The notes beneath the pieces were generated by a model. That model made no database searches. It saw only the letters and a program-made list of their open reading frames with translations, and was not told the DNA's origin. Position numbers and translations under genes: made by a program. A DNA stretch of 58,048 nt from JBKPCD01 sp046727175 (GTDB lineage: Bacteria > Acidobacteriota > Vicinamibacteria > Vicinamibacterales > 2-12-FULL-66-21), in assembly GCA_046727175.1 (NCBI GenBank), contig JBKPCD010000119.1, positions 1 through 58,048 of the forward strand, in the 5' to 3' direction. Positions 9,194 through 18,236 of the stretch are shown piece by piece (positions within the stretch are counted from its first letter, which is position 1; every line of letters starts with the position of its first letter).

Positions 9194-9760
9194 ATGCAGA
9201 TACGCTGGATCATGCCCGCCCACCCACGCTTGGTCACTGCCGGGGAATTCGCGAAGATTCCGGACGACGATCATCGCTACGAGCTCGTCGAAGGACGGGT
9301 CATTCGAATGAGCCCGCCCGGCAGCAGGCATGCGGTGACCACCACGCGCGTGGCCATCCTTCTGGGCCAGTTCGTCGACTCGCACAGGCTTGGGGTGGTG
9401 ATGAGCACTGGCGGGTTCTGGCTCGCGACCAATCCCGATACAGTCAGAGAACCAGATATCGCGTTCGTACGGCGCGATCGAGTCCCGCCAACCGGCGTGC
9501 CGGACGGTTTCTGGCCAGGCGAGCCCGATCTCGCAGTCGAAATTCGCTCGCCTGGCGATCGCGCCTCGGAGATCTGCGCCAAGGTCGACAACTATCTCAC
9601 TCGTGGCGTTCGCCTCGTTTGGGTCGTTGATCCGAAGAAGAAGACCGTCACGGCTTACAAGCAAGACTGCCCGCCCGAGACGCTGGGTGTTGACGACGTT
9701 CTCGATGCACGCGAAGTCGTCCCTGGTTTCTCCTGTCCAGTCCGTCGGGTTTTCGAATAG
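9194..9760 (+). CDS. Uma2-family putative PD-(D/E)XK endonuclease
   Basis: The 188-residue protein shows the Uma2 pattern: an N-terminal ELVEGRVIRMSPPGSRH block, REPDIAFVRRDR in the middle, then PDLAVEIRSPGD and a Lys-containing helix (KVDNYLTRGVRLVWVVDPKKKTV). The Asp and Glu of the second and third blocks and the Lys downstream match the predicted PD-(D/E)XK metal-binding site. Members are abundant in cyanobacteria and multicellular soil bacteria and their biological role is not established. The second ATG at 9212 (MPAHPRLV) is a plausible alternative start. It stands alone on the plus strand, 88 bases upstream of a carboxypeptidase-regulatory protein. Confidence 0.85.
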   Translation: MQIRWIMPAHPRLVTAGEFAKIPDDDHRYELVEGRVIRMSPPGSRHAVTTTRVAILLGQFVDSHRLGVVMSTGGFWLATNPDTVREPDIAFVRRDRVPPTGVPDGFWPGEPDLAVEIRSPGDRASEICAKVDNYLTRGVRLVWVVDPKKKTVTAYKQDCPPETLGVDDVLDAREVVPGFSCPVRRVFE

Positions 9761-9848
9761 GACGTGTCATCGTCGGAAAGACCGATGCCGCGATCCGGTC
9801 GCCAGCGGCGCTGCGGTGTCTAATACTCGACGACGATCGGACTCTGGC

Positions 9849-11663
9849 GTGCAATCTCAACAGATCTTCAGGCTTGCGATACTCGCCTGTCTGGTGCTGG
9901 CGGGTTACCCGGCCGTCGGCCAGATCGCTTCCTTTCCTAATCTCCCGCAGGGCGCTCCACCACGCGACCGGGTTCCTCCGCCACGCGTCGGCACCAGCGT
10001 GCTCAAAGGACGCGTCGTCGACGGCGTGACCGGCGCACCGATCGCGCGGGCACGCGTGAGGATTCAGGGCGCCGGCGGTAGCCCGCGCCCATCGGTCCTG
10101 ACCGACGACAGCGGGCGGTTCGTGCTCGAGCGCCTCCCCGCCGGAGCGTATTCGTTGACGGCGGAGAAGTCGACATACATGGCCGCGCGATTTCCGGACC
10201 AGGGACGCACGCTGCGCTCGAATCTGCGGCCGCTGATCCTCGATGACGGCGCCGTCCTCGATAACGTCACGGTATCGATGTTCCACGGCGCCTCCATCTC
10301 CGGCCGCGTGGTGGACGCGCATGGCGATCCGGTCGAGTTCGCGTTCGTCCAGGTTTTGCGTCTCGTCCCGGGACGAACACCCGCGTCGCGCGCCGGATCG
10401 CAAACGAACGATCTCGGAGAGTTTCGGCTGCCTCGGCTCGAGGCCGGAAGTTACGTGCTTCTGGCAGCAGCCCGCCGAATGGGGATGGGCCCCGAAGAGC
10501 CATTCGTCGAAGGTCAGGCGACTCTTCAGCCGCTGCCGACCTACTACCCGAACGCGCTTTCGTTGGAGCAGGCGCAGCCGATTACAGTCGTGCGCGGCGA
10601 ATCGGTCACCGGCGTCGAGCTGGCGCTGAACGAGGGCTACGCCGCGACGCTGTTCGGTACCGTGACGACGAGCGATGGACAGCCGGTGACGAACGCATTC
10701 GTACAGGCCCGGACGATTCTGAAAGGAGTACCAGGAGGTATGGTTGAAGGAGCCGGCGCCGGCCTTCGCCCCGACGGTACGTTCCGCATGCAGCTCGCGC
10801 CGGGGGATTACACGATCGAAGCGCGCGTCAATCAGTCAGTTCCTCCAGGTCAGTCGCAGCAGCCCGAGATCGAACGATTCGGCACTGCGCGCGTTTCGCT
10901 CGCGCCTTCGACGGTCGAGAACGTCGGAATCGTCGTCGGCCGCGGCGCGACCGCATCAGGTCGCATAGTCTTCGAGGGGACGACACCGCCGCCACCCATT
11001 CCCAAATCGCCCATTTACGTGCCTTTCGACAATCAGGACGGTCCGGGATGCCGCTCGGGTCAGCCGCAGATTGCCTCGGACTGGACGTTCAAGATCGAGG
11101 GGCTCACCGGCACGTGCAGTGGTCCGCAGATGACCACATTTGGTCGATGGACGCTGAAGGCCGTGATGCACGGCGGCGAGAATCTGCTCGAGAAGCAAGT
11201 CACCTTCGAGACCGGCCAAGTCCTTGGTGATGTGCAGCTGATTTTCACGGACAAGCGAACCGAGCTGACGTTCCAGGTCAGCGACGAACGGGGTGAGCTC
11301 ACGCGTGAATACGTCGTCCTGGTGTTCTCGACCGACAAGGCGCGTTGGACCGAACGGCAGCGGTACGTGCGTACGTATGCCGCAGTGCCTTCGGATGTGC
11401 TGGCAAGTCGGATGGCGTCGAGCTCGACGAACGGCGGGTCACCGCCAGCGGCCGCGCTGGAACAGCGCCGCGAGCAAATAGTAGGTCTTCCGGCCGGCGA
11501 GTACTACGCGGTGGCGATCGATGACATTGAAATGGAATCCTCGCGGGATCCGCGTGTCCTCGAGCAGCTCGTGTCGAGCGCCACGCGCGTGACGGTCTCG
11601 GAAGATTCCTCCTCGACCGTCACGCTGCGCCGGTTCAAGCTCGCGGAGCTGCTGCCGCGGTAG
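9849..11663 (+). CDS. Secreted protein of repeated carboxypeptidase-regulatory-like domains
   Basis: I place the start at GTG 9849, which opens a signal peptide (FRLAILACLVLAGYPAVGQ). No ATG in this frame precedes it closely, and the longer upstream frame is not protein-like. The 604-residue product holds at least three carboxypeptidase-regulatory-like beta-sandwich units (LKGRVVDGVTGAPIARARVRIQG; ISGRVVDAHGDPVEFAFVQV; LFGTVTTSDGQPVTNAFVQA), each followed by the RLPAGAYSLTAE/RLEAGSYVLLAA return strand. No enzyme domain is seen. It belongs to the same paralogous group as the genes at 54698 and 56341. Such proteins are probably surface or periplasmic binding modules in Acidobacteriota; the ligand is unknown. 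Confidence 0.8.
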   Translation: MQSQQIFRLAILACLVLAGYPAVGQIASFPNLPQGAPPRDRVPPPRVGTSVLKGRVVDGVTGAPIARARVRIQGAGGSPRPSVLTDDSGRFVLERLPAGAYSLTAEKSTYMAARFPDQGRTLRSNLRPLILDDGAVLDNVTVSMFHGASISGRVVDAHGDPVEFAFVQVLRLVPGRTPASRAGSQTNDLGEFRLPRLEAGSYVLLAAARRMGMGPEEPFVEGQATLQPLPTYYPNALSLEQAQPITVVRGESVTGVELALNEGYAATLFGTVTTSDGQPVTNAFVQARTILKGVPGGMVEGAGAGLRPDGTFRMQLAPGDYTIEARVNQSVPPGQSQQPEIERFGTARVSLAPSTVENVGIVVGRGATASGRIVFEGTTPPPPIPKSPIYVPFDNQDGPGCRSGQPQIASDWTFKIEGLTGTCSGPQMTTFGRWTLKAVMHGGENLLEKQVTFETGQVLGDVQLIFTDKRTELTFQVSDERGELTREYVVLVFSTDKARWTERQRYVRTYAAVPSDVLASRMASSSTNGGSPPAAALEQRREQIVGLPAGEYYAVAIDDIEMESSRDPRVLEQLVSSATRVTVSEDSSSTVTLRRFKLAELLPR

Positions 11664-11685
11664 CGACGGTTCCGGTCCGGCCGTT

Positions 11686-12168
11686 CTAACCGCGGCACTC
11701 CTCGCTGATGTGCTCCAGTTCGACTCTGGTGATTCCGTCCCCTGTGATCGTGATGTGAAAGGTCGTGTGGGCGTAGAAGTTGCCGGTCGCGCCGGCGCTG
11801 ATGAGATTGAATGTTTCAGTGAAGGTGTCGTTGATCGCGGAGTCGTTCGGAGTGACGAAATTGAAGTGCTCACGCTGCCCGCCGACCGCCTAGTACTGAG
11901 TGCCGTCGTCTGCTTCGCCCCTCACGCTCGAGGGGACGAGGGTGAACGCATTGTGTGTCTTGCCCTGGTTGTCGACGGTAATCCGCTCGGTGATGTTGAG
12001 TTCGCCACTGACGACAAGGGGCTCGCCGGTGCAGGGATTCGTCGAGGAGAAATTGAATGGCTCGACCGACCGTAGGACGGTCGTCGTCGCCTGCGCGCGG
12101 GCGGCGGCCGGTTGCGCGAGCGCGATAGCGGCCAGTGCCAGCGTAATACCGATCCGACTCTGTCTCAT
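11686..12168 (-). pseudogene. Small exported protein interrupted by an in-frame TAG
   Basis: The frame from ATG 12168 to TAG 11688-11686 codes for 160 residues with a single internal TAG at 11892-11890. A signal peptide (IGITLALAAIALAQPAAARAQ) precedes a beta-rich domain (NPCTGEPLVVSGELNITERITVD). Beyond the TAG the frame continues convincingly (AVGGQREHFNFVTPND, then AHTTFHITITGDG) to a terminal SEECRG. Continuity of the fold across the stop shows one ancestral protein, with Gln (CAG) the simplest original codon. I know no function for this family of small periplasmic proteins. It follows the malate-synthase-like gene on the same strand at 104 bases distance. The truncated 92-residue product would lack the second half of the domain. 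Confidence 0.65.
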
Positions 12169-12272
12169 GATCGACTCCTCCAGATGCGATGCTGTGAAAA
12201 CGGCGCAGCGCCCGGACAGTCTCCTCGTCTCGTGAGGTAAAGACGGTAGGTCGGCCGCTGCGAGAATGTCAA

Positions 12273-14150
12273 TCAGAAGTCGAGATTCTCGGTAATTCTC
12301 GTTCCGTCACGGCGAAACGCATCGACGACGAGCGCAGTCCGCCGCTTCGCTTCGATGAGATCGTGGTTGTTCAGCGTGATGTTGAGCAGGTCGATGTACC
12401 AGGGCAGCTTGACGTCCTGCGTGAGGTAGATTTCGACGATCTCGCGAGCAATGGGCAGCGTCGTGTTCTTGGAGACGTCGTGCACATCGCGATTGCTTGC
12501 CGCGCGCAGCTTCTCGTACTCTTCGGCGAGCAATCGCAGACACAAGTCGAGCGTGAACCGATCGCCGGTCTTTGCGGCGCCGCTATCCGCCTCGGTCAAC
12601 GATGCCTTCTTGTGGACCCATTCCCACAGAATGCTCAGACGGATCTCGCCCGTCGCCATGTCTTCCATCAGATAGAGCACGTCCTCGTTGCCGAAGAAGT
12701 CGGCCGGCTTCAACGCGGCTGCCTGCAATCCCTGACCGAAGGCGTTGCCGTACTGCAACGCCACGCTCAGGAGATCGCGTGCCCCCCGAATGGTTCGCGC
12801 ACCTGACTCCAGGAGCGTCAGCGCTTCGGCATCTGCGCGCGTGTACGTTAACGGCGGGAACTGGCGTCCGAGTTGATTCTCCTCTCCGACCTTTTCCCAT
12901 ACGGGCCGGACGATGTGAACCATCTTCCAGTGTGCGACCCATTTGCCGCTCGCACCTTCGCGCTGCTCGCGTTCGGCGCCGGCGACGGCGCGCTTCATTC
13001 CGCTCGCGACGCCCGCTTCGGATCCCACCGGGATGTTCGGCTCCATTCCTCCTTGCCAGAGCGCGTATTGCCCGAGCCGATCGGGCGTGTTGACGGCGCG
13101 CCGCACGCGGTCCTCGTAGTGCCGCATGTAACCGTAGGTCATTGTGACGACGTCGATATTCGGATTGATGAACCCCTGATCCCACGCCATCGCATCCGAT
13201 ACGCTGTTGATGTAGTCCCACCGACCCGTGTTGAAGCCGACGAAGCGGCGGCCGAGCACTGCGCGAATCTCCATCAACTGGAAACAGGCCTCGATCTGCT
13301 CGACGAGGACGTACACCTTGATGAGTCCGGCGTCGAGACCGATGTGTCGCTCGAGCGCAAGGAGGATGTCATTCCACAGCGCGGCTTCCTCTGCAGTTTG
13401 AATTTTCGGGAGGTACAGGACGAGCGAGGCACCGGCGCGCCGCAGCGGTTCGTGGTTGTTGACGATGTAGAGTGTCGCGTCGACGATCGAGGCGGAGAAT
13501 CCCGCGCCATCCGCGTGACGGACGTGGCGGTCGTCGAGGTGGAGACCGCGGGCGCGAAAGATCTTCGTCGTGAAATCGAGCTGGGCCCGCCAGTCGTCGA
13601 TGATCCGCCGTCCAAAGAAGCCACGCGCCCACTGATTCATTTCCTCCGCGACCTGCTCGGCGACTCTGAGGAAGATCGGATCGCGATGGATCGCGAGCTT
13701 CAGGTTTCGCTGATTGTCCAGCGACATCGTCGAAACCTGACCGAGCGCGTCTTCGCCGTCGAACATCCAGCCGTCGGCTCCGGAGAGCAGCGCGTACGCG
13801 ATGTTCCGGATGCTTCTCTCCAGGGGCGCGCCAGGCTTTGCGGCGGGTCCGGTGCCCTGAATCCACTGACGGCGGAGATCGTGAGGGATTTCGCTGCCGA
13901 CGAATGCACCGCCTCGAGCGTCCTGCCCACGGATGGCCGTCCGCGGGATGATGGCATCGGGGTCGAGGAACTCGAGGCGCTGCCGGTTGTGGGCCCTGGC
14001 AGCGCGCCGCTGAATGCGCGCGGTCATGATCGCTTTGCGGTCGGCGTCGAGGCCGGCGAGCGCGTCGAGGGCACTCAACGCGTCGGGTGTGATCACGTCA
14101 GCGTAGGCGCCTTCTAGGTTGCTTCGGATCTGCAGTAAGCGGTGTGTCAT
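12273..14150 (-). CDS. Malate synthase-like protein (divergent, 625 residues)
   Basis: Malate synthase condenses glyoxylate with acetyl-CoA to malate. Family signals here are VYVLVEQIEACFQLMEIRAVL (about 320-340), the conserved GFNTGRWDYINS block that contains the catalytic Arg and the Mg2+/glyoxylate region, and KWVAHWKMVHIVRPVWEKV, matching the GxWVAHP segment. A C-terminal helical domain (WEWVHKKASL, TLDLCLRLLAEEYEKL) fits the family's C-terminal plug. The protein is longer than bacterial malate synthase A (about 530) and the substitutions in these blocks are considerable, so a related HpcH/CitE-superfamily lyase remains possible. It lies downstream of an oxalate/formate-type transporter, a ketopantoate-reductase-like gene and an acyl-CoA synthetase on the same strand, supporting glyoxylate use. 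No isocitrate lyase is in the window. Confidence 0.7.
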   Translation of the reverse strand: MTHRLLQIRSNLEGAYADVITPDALSALDALAGLDADRKAIMTARIQRRAARAHNRQRLEFLDPDAIIPRTAIRGQDARGGAFVGSEIPHDLRRQWIQGTGPAAKPGAPLERSIRNIAYALLSGADGWMFDGEDALGQVSTMSLDNQRNLKLAIHRDPIFLRVAEQVAEEMNQWARGFFGRRIIDDWRAQLDFTTKIFRARGLHLDDRHVRHADGAGFSASIVDATLYIVNNHEPLRRAGASLVLYLPKIQTAEEAALWNDILLALERHIGLDAGLIKVYVLVEQIEACFQLMEIRAVLGRRFVGFNTGRWDYINSVSDAMAWDQGFINPNIDVVTMTYGYMRHYEDRVRRAVNTPDRLGQYALWQGGMEPNIPVGSEAGVASGMKRAVAGAEREQREGASGKWVAHWKMVHIVRPVWEKVGEENQLGRQFPPLTYTRADAEALTLLESGARTIRGARDLLSVALQYGNAFGQGLQAAALKPADFFGNEDVLYLMEDMATGEIRLSILWEWVHKKASLTEADSGAAKTGDRFTLDLCLRLLAEEYEKLRAASNRDVHDVSKNTTLPIAREIVEIYLTQDVKLPWYIDLLNITLNNHDLIEAKRRTALVVDAFRRDGTRITENLDF

Positions 14151-14157
14151 CGTCTTA

Positions 14158-14245
14158 TCGGGCCGGGGACCGGGGGACCGGGCCGGGGAACCGGGGCGGG
14201 CACTCGCCGGCTCAGCACTATATTCGAACCTGAGAACCTGGTACC
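14158..14245. repeat. Low-complexity GGGGACCG/GAACCTG repeat spacer
   Basis: Directly upstream of the malate-synthase-like gene, a run of CCGGGGACC-type units is followed by GAACCTGAGAACCTGG. It belongs to the same class of degenerate short tandem repeats as the other spacers. Together with 14246-14343 it fills the 193-base gap to the transporter gene; no gene is seen here. Confidence 0.6.
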
Positions 14246-14279
14246 TTTCTCAGCGCTCGCGGGGCCCCACCCCCGCTCG
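14246..14279. repeat. Copy of dispersed GC-rich element (inverted relative to 54499-54534)
   Basis: On the minus strand this reads CGAGCGGGGGTGGGGCCCC, then GCGAGCGCTGAGAAA. This matches 54499-54534 on the plus strand with about three differences over 34 bases, and the 44981-45079 element partly. The sharing extends into the unrelated-looking TGAGAAA tail, so chance GC-richness is unlikely. Confidence 0.65.
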
Positions 14280-14343
14280 CTGCGGCTCGACTCGCTGCCG
14301 CTCGCTCGCCGCGGCCGCTGGTGCTGAACCGGGACCTTCTACG

Positions 14344-15573
14344 TCAACTGGTTGCTGGCACTGGCATCACGCCTCTGCGCGGCGACCTCGTATAGCGGAG
14401 CGCGATCGCCAGCGCCGCGGCGATGAGCGCCATCACCGCGCTTCCATAGAACCCGACGGACCACGTGCCGAACCGCTCGTACAGCAGTGCGCCGCACCAG
14501 CCGCCGACAATCGAGGCGACGCCTTTCGCCGTGTACAGCACGCCGTAGTTCGAGGTCGCGTGCCGAGTGCCGAAATAGTCGCCGAGCGCTGACGGGAAGA
14601 GCGAATAGATCTGCCCCCACGTGAAGTAGACGAGCAGGAGCGTGAGTGTGAACCAGCCACCCGATACCTGCCCGGCGAGGAGCACCATCAGCAGAAAGCC
14701 CGCCTGCAGGAAGAACGAGACAATCATCGCGAGCTCCCGGCCGATCCAGTCCGACGCGTATCCCCAGAAGATCCGGCTCGCTGCGTTGGCTATCGGACTC
14801 AGCGACGTTGCGAGCGTCAGCACGCCCGCCGTGTAGCCCCACGATTCTGCGATCGGGCCCGCGTGTGCAGTGACCAGGAGACCGCCGATTGCCATCAGCA
14901 CGAACATGATGTAGAGAACGTAGAACTGCGGCGTCTGCAGCATCTCGCCCGTCGTGAAGTTTCGCTGCCCAAGCTGGGAGCCGCTCGCAATGGAACCCGC
15001 TTCGCTCCCGGTCGCGGCGGGTGGGTGTCTCAACAACTGCGCAACAGCAACGATGACAAAACCCTGCAGGATGCCCGTGGAGACGAATGTCGATTGATAC
15101 CCGTGACTTCGAATCAACCACGAGATGATCGGGATGAACAGCGCGGTGCCGCCGCCGAAGCCCGCGGCGATAATGCCGGCGGCCAGGCCGCGTCGCTCCT
15201 TGAACCACTTGAGCGCTGACCCGATCGAACCGCTGTAGACGAAAGCCGCACCGGTGCCCGCGACGCAATAGAGGCAGTAGAGCGCCGGCAGACTCCCGGC
15301 GTATCCAAGCCCCGCCCAGCCCAGGCCGCACAGGACACCCGCGGCGCTGATGAATCCCCGCGGGCCAAGGCGATCGATGAGCCATCCGTCGAGCGGCTGG
15401 ATGAAGGTCTGAAACAGGATGAACAGCGTGAACGCGAACTGGATATCCGAAAGCTTCCAGCCCGTCGACGACTGCAGCGGCTTGACGAACAGCGTCCAGG
15501 AGTACTGCAGGTTCGCGATCATGATCATCGCGACGAGCGACGCGCAAAGCTGGAACCAGCGGTTGTTCGTCAC
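14344..15573 (-). CDS. MFS transporter of the oxalate/formate antiporter (OFA) family
   Basis: The 409-residue protein has about 12 hydrophobic segments. Its N-terminal NLQYSWTLFVKPLQSSTGW and the GWLIDRLGPRGFISAAGVLCGLGW loop are characteristic of OxlT-like OFA transporters; the IGSALKWFKERRGLAAGI block also matches. OFA members exchange oxalate for formate or transport other small carboxylates. The GTG start overlaps the stop of the upstream ketopantoate-reductase-like gene by 4 bases (GTGA), implying translational coupling. With the oxalyl-CoA-synthetase-like gene two positions upstream, a small dicarboxylate such as oxalate is the most sensible substrate, but this is inference from context. 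Confidence 0.85.
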   Translation of the reverse strand: MTNNRWFQLCASLVAMIMIANLQYSWTLFVKPLQSSTGWKLSDIQFAFTLFILFQTFIQPLDGWLIDRLGPRGFISAAGVLCGLGWAGLGYAGSLPALYCLYCVAGTGAAFVYSGSIGSALKWFKERRGLAAGIIAAGFGGGTALFIPIISWLIRSHGYQSTFVSTGILQGFVIVAVAQLLRHPPAATGSEAGSIASGSQLGQRNFTTGEMLQTPQFYVLYIMFVLMAIGGLLVTAHAGPIAESWGYTAGVLTLATSLSPIANAASRIFWGYASDWIGRELAMIVSFFLQAGFLLMVLLAGQVSGGWFTLTLLLVYFTWGQIYSLFPSALGDYFGTRHATSNYGVLYTAKGVASIVGGWCGALLYERFGTWSVGFYGSAVMALIAAALAIALRYTRSPRRGVMPVPATS

Positions 15574-16613
15574 AGCGCAGCTCTCGGCTCACGGCTGTTG
15601 GCTTTCGGCGCGTCTCGGCCAGAGCCCAGAGCCAAAAGCCTCGAGCCGGTCCTTCGTTCGTCCAACAACTTCACGCACGCATACACCGCGCGTGTCGCGG
15701 GCAATTGCAGACCAAGCCGCTCGCCCAGCTCCACGACGGCGCCGACGACCGCTTCGATCTCCATCGGGCGTCCGGCTTCGAGATCCTGCAGCATCGACGT
15801 CTTGTGCGCCCCGACTTTCTCCGCGCCCGCCATCCGCTGGTCGATCGAGATCGGCAGCTCGATCCCGAGCTTTGCGGCAACGGCTTCGGCCTCGGTCATG
15901 ACATCTCGCACCAGCTTCGAGACGTCGGGATGGCGCACGAGCTCCTCGAGCGTTCCGCCGGTCAGAGCGCTGATCGGATTGAAAGCGACGTTCCCGAGCA
16001 GCTTCACCCAGATTTCGTGACGGAAGCGCGTGGTGATCGGACAGCGGAACCCCGCCGCGATCAGCGCTTCCGCAATCTTCCGGGTGCGGTCGGATCGCGT
16101 GCCGTCCGGTTCGCCGAAACTGATCCGATTACCTTCGGTGTGGTGAATCACGCCGGGCTCCGCGATGTCAGCGGAAAAGTACGCGAGCGATCCGACGATC
16201 CGACGCGGCTCGATGGCGGCAGCGATGACCCCGCCAGGATCGACGCGCTCGAGATGAAGACCCTCGAGCGCTCCTCCATGATTCTGGAAGTACCACCACG
16301 GGATGCCATTCTGTGTGCTGACGACCAACGTGTCGGGCCCGAAAAGCGGCGGGAGCGCCGGCGCCAGTCTGGTCAGGCCGTGTGCTTTCACGCCAAGGAA
16401 CACGACGTCGGCCATGCCGACCTTCGCGAGATCGACGGCGACGCGCGGCGTGACCTCGAAATCGCCATCGGGGCTGATTACCCGCAGACCGTGCTCCTGC
16501 ATCGCGCGCAGGTGTGGACCACGCGCGAACAGGACGACGTCCGCCCCGACCCGGGCGAGCCGCGCGCCGATGTAGCCGCCGATGGCGCCGGCGCCGGCGA
16601 TGACGATTCTCAC
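15570..16613 (-). CDS. 2-dehydropantoate 2-reductase-like NADPH dehydrogenase
   Basis: The N-terminus has the Rossmann motif IAGAGAIGGYIGARLARVGADVVLFARG. The conserved VKAHGL and STQNGIPWWYF blocks and the C-terminal helical domain with KLLGNVAFNPISALTGGTLEEL and HKTSMLQDLEAGRPMEIEAVVGAV are standard for the ApbA/PanE family. PanE reduces ketopantoate to pantoate with NADPH for CoA synthesis, and several paralogs act on other 2-oxo acids. Here it sits between an acyl-CoA synthetase and an OFA transporter with 4-base overlaps at both ends (GTG starts), so a role in the same C2/C3 acid pathway is likely rather than housekeeping pantothenate synthesis. The last 25-30 residues are encoded by a degenerate repeat (15581-15649) and lie outside the family domain. 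Confidence 0.85.
   Translation of the reverse strand: MRIVIAGAGAIGGYIGARLARVGADVVLFARGPHLRAMQEHGLRVISPDGDFEVTPRVAVDLAKVGMADVVFLGVKAHGLTRLAPALPPLFGPDTLVVSTQNGIPWWYFQNHGGALEGLHLERVDPGGVIAAAIEPRRIVGSLAYFSADIAEPGVIHHTEGNRISFGEPDGTRSDRTRKIAEALIAAGFRCPITTRFRHEIWVKLLGNVAFNPISALTGGTLEELVRHPDVSKLVRDVMTEAEAVAAKLGIELPISIDQRMAGAEKVGAHKTSMLQDLEAGRPMEIEAVVGAVVELGERLGLQLPATRAVYACVKLLDERRTGSRLLALGSGRDAPKANSREPRAAL
15581..15649. repeat. GGCTnTTGG-type spacer repeat with inverted arm, translated as a gene tail
   Basis: The left arm (TCTCGGCTCACGGCTGTTGG) faces the right arm (CAGAGCCCAGAGCCAAAAGC). The array forms the 3' end of the ketopantoate-reductase-like gene, whose natural stop appears to have been lost or displaced. 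Confidence 0.65.
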
Positions 16614-18136
16614 GATGGCTTCTGCGAATACGCTTGGGCGACGACGCGCCGCTGGATCTTGCCGGTGGCGGTTCGTGGAATCGCGTCGGTGATGTGGATC
16701 TGCTTTGGACGTTTGAAGTCGGCCAGCCGCTCTTTGCAGTAGGCGAGCAGCTCTGACTCGGTCGGCTGCCTGGATTCCCCCGACGGACGCAAGACGACTG
16801 CTGCTTCGACTTCTTCACCCCAGGTCGGGTGAGCGACTCCGAAACACACGGCCTCGGCGACCGCGGGATGCGCCAGGAGCACTTCGTCGATCTCGCGCGG
16901 GGAAATCTTCTCCCCGCCGCGATTGATCAGCTCCTTCAGCCGTCCGACAAGTGTCAGGTATCCCTTTTCATTCAGGAAGCCCTGGTCGCCGGTCCTGAAC
17001 CAGCCGTCGACGAACGAGGTCGCATTCGCTTCGGGATTGTTCTCGTACCCGCGAATCACGTTGGGTCCTTGAATCACGACCTCGCCGCGCTCGCCAGCGG
17101 GCAGGTGTCGGCCCTTGTCGTCCATGATGCTGATGCGCACATCCGTTCCGCGGCCAACCGACCCCGGCAGGCGTTCGCCAGGGGGCAGCGGGTTCGACGC
17201 CATCTGATGGGCCGCTTCGGTCATGCCATACGCCTCCAGCACGGGCGCACCAAACGCGGATTCCAGATCGTGCATGACCTGTGGCGGCAGCGACGCGCTG
17301 CAGGACCGGATGAAGCGCAGCTTCCCGGCGCCAGCCGGCCTGGCCGATCCTGGCTCGACGCGCGCGAGCAGGAGTTGATGCAGCGTCGGCACGGCCGAGT
17401 ACCACGTCACGCCGTAATCCCGTGCGACTCGCCAGAACGACAGCGGATTGAACTTGCCCGGAACGACAACGGTGCCGCCGGTCGCGAGCGTCGCGAGGGT
17501 CGATGCCACGAGCCCGTGCACGTGGAACAACGGCATCACGCACATCGACACATCGTCGGCCGTGAGCGTGTAGCTGCGCCCGACGTTCTGTGCCGAGATG
17601 GAGAGGTTCGCGTGCGTGAGCGGCACGCGCTTGGGACGCCCGGTGCTCCCGCTCGTATGCAGGATCAACGCGACATCGTCGACCGTCGGAGGTGCGACGG
17701 GTCGGGTCCGAGTGGCGCCGGCAATGCGGATATTGCCCGCTGAATCCATGTCGACGGTGAGAATCGGGATGCGATCATCCGTCGCGCGCCGCGCCGCTTC
17801 GGCGCCCTCGGCGGGCAGCAGTAGCACTCGTGCGTTCGTGTCCTCGAGGTAGAAGCGGAACTCGTCTTCCTTGTACCCAGGATTCAACGGAGCAGCAGTA
17901 CCGGTCGTCGATGCGGCGAGGAACGAGACAATCGTCGGCAGGCCGTTCGGGAGTGCGATGCCGACGCGGTCGCCTGGAGCGATCCCTGACGCGGCGAGCG
18001 CGCCCGACAGGGTTTCGACCTGACGCCGCAACGCTCCGTACGTTACGCGGATGTTCTGCTCGGGGATGATGACCGCCGTTCGATCGTCGGGAACTGCTGA
18101 CATCAAACCGAGGAGGGTCGTTGGCTGAGTGGTCAT
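16610..18136 (-). CDS. Acyl-CoA synthetase of the oxalyl-CoA synthetase (AAE3/Pcs60)-like group
   Basis: The 508-residue ANL-superfamily enzyme activates a carboxylate with ATP and CoA. Diagnostic motifs are the P-loop-like LILHTSGSTGRPKRVPLTH, the aromatic YGMTEAAHQMASNPLPPGER block, the GWFRTGDQGFLNEKGYLTLVGRLKELINRGGEKISP hinge region and the catalytic Lys in PRTATGKIQRR near the C-terminus. The MASNPLPP segment and overall length resemble plant AAE3 and yeast Pcs60, which make oxalyl-CoA, more than fatty-acid ligases. It is the first gene of a minus-strand run with 4-base overlap to the next gene. Its promoter region is shared, divergently, with the selenoprotein candidate at 18237. Substrate assignment is by similarity and context only. 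Confidence 0.8.
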   Translation of the reverse strand: MTTQPTTLLGLMSAVPDDRTAVIIPEQNIRVTYGALRRQVETLSGALAASGIAPGDRVGIALPNGLPTIVSFLAASTTGTAAPLNPGYKEDEFRFYLEDTNARVLLLPAEGAEAARRATDDRIPILTVDMDSAGNIRIAGATRTRPVAPPTVDDVALILHTSGSTGRPKRVPLTHANLSISAQNVGRSYTLTADDVSMCVMPLFHVHGLVASTLATLATGGTVVVPGKFNPLSFWRVARDYGVTWYSAVPTLHQLLLARVEPGSARPAGAGKLRFIRSCSASLPPQVMHDLESAFGAPVLEAYGMTEAAHQMASNPLPPGERLPGSVGRGTDVRISIMDDKGRHLPAGERGEVVIQGPNVIRGYENNPEANATSFVDGWFRTGDQGFLNEKGYLTLVGRLKELINRGGEKISPREIDEVLLAHPAVAEAVCFGVAHPTWGEEVEAAVVLRPSGESRQPTESELLAYCKERLADFKRPKQIHITDAIPRTATGKIQRRVVAQAYSQKPS

Positions 18137-18157
18137 GAGTGACTCTCTGGCGCGATG

Positions 18158-18188
18158 TTGCGAGGTCGTGCGAGTTTCCCGCTACAAT
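18158..18188 (+). promoter_or_regulatory. Candidate sigma-70-type promoter of the AhpD-like gene
   Basis: TTGCGA (18158-18163) and TACAAT (18183-18188) are separated by 19 bases, a slightly long spacer. The -10 hexamer differs from consensus at one base and lies about 50 bases before the start codon. It is the best match in the 100-base divergent spacer; no operator is recognised. Confidence 0.4.
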
Positions 18189-18236
18189 TTGATACTCACA
18201 TGACGCGAATCGTCAACGGCCCGAGACGCCGAGCTG

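Noticed and set aside
1469..11892. Reassignment of TAG to glutamine, suggested by two internal TAGs
   Set aside because: Several intact genes in the window end in TAG and only two genes would need recoding, both plausible point mutations.
12873..14117. A 414-codon plus-strand frame opposite the malate-synthase-like gene
   Set aside because: The minus strand has clear family motifs throughout; the plus frame has none.
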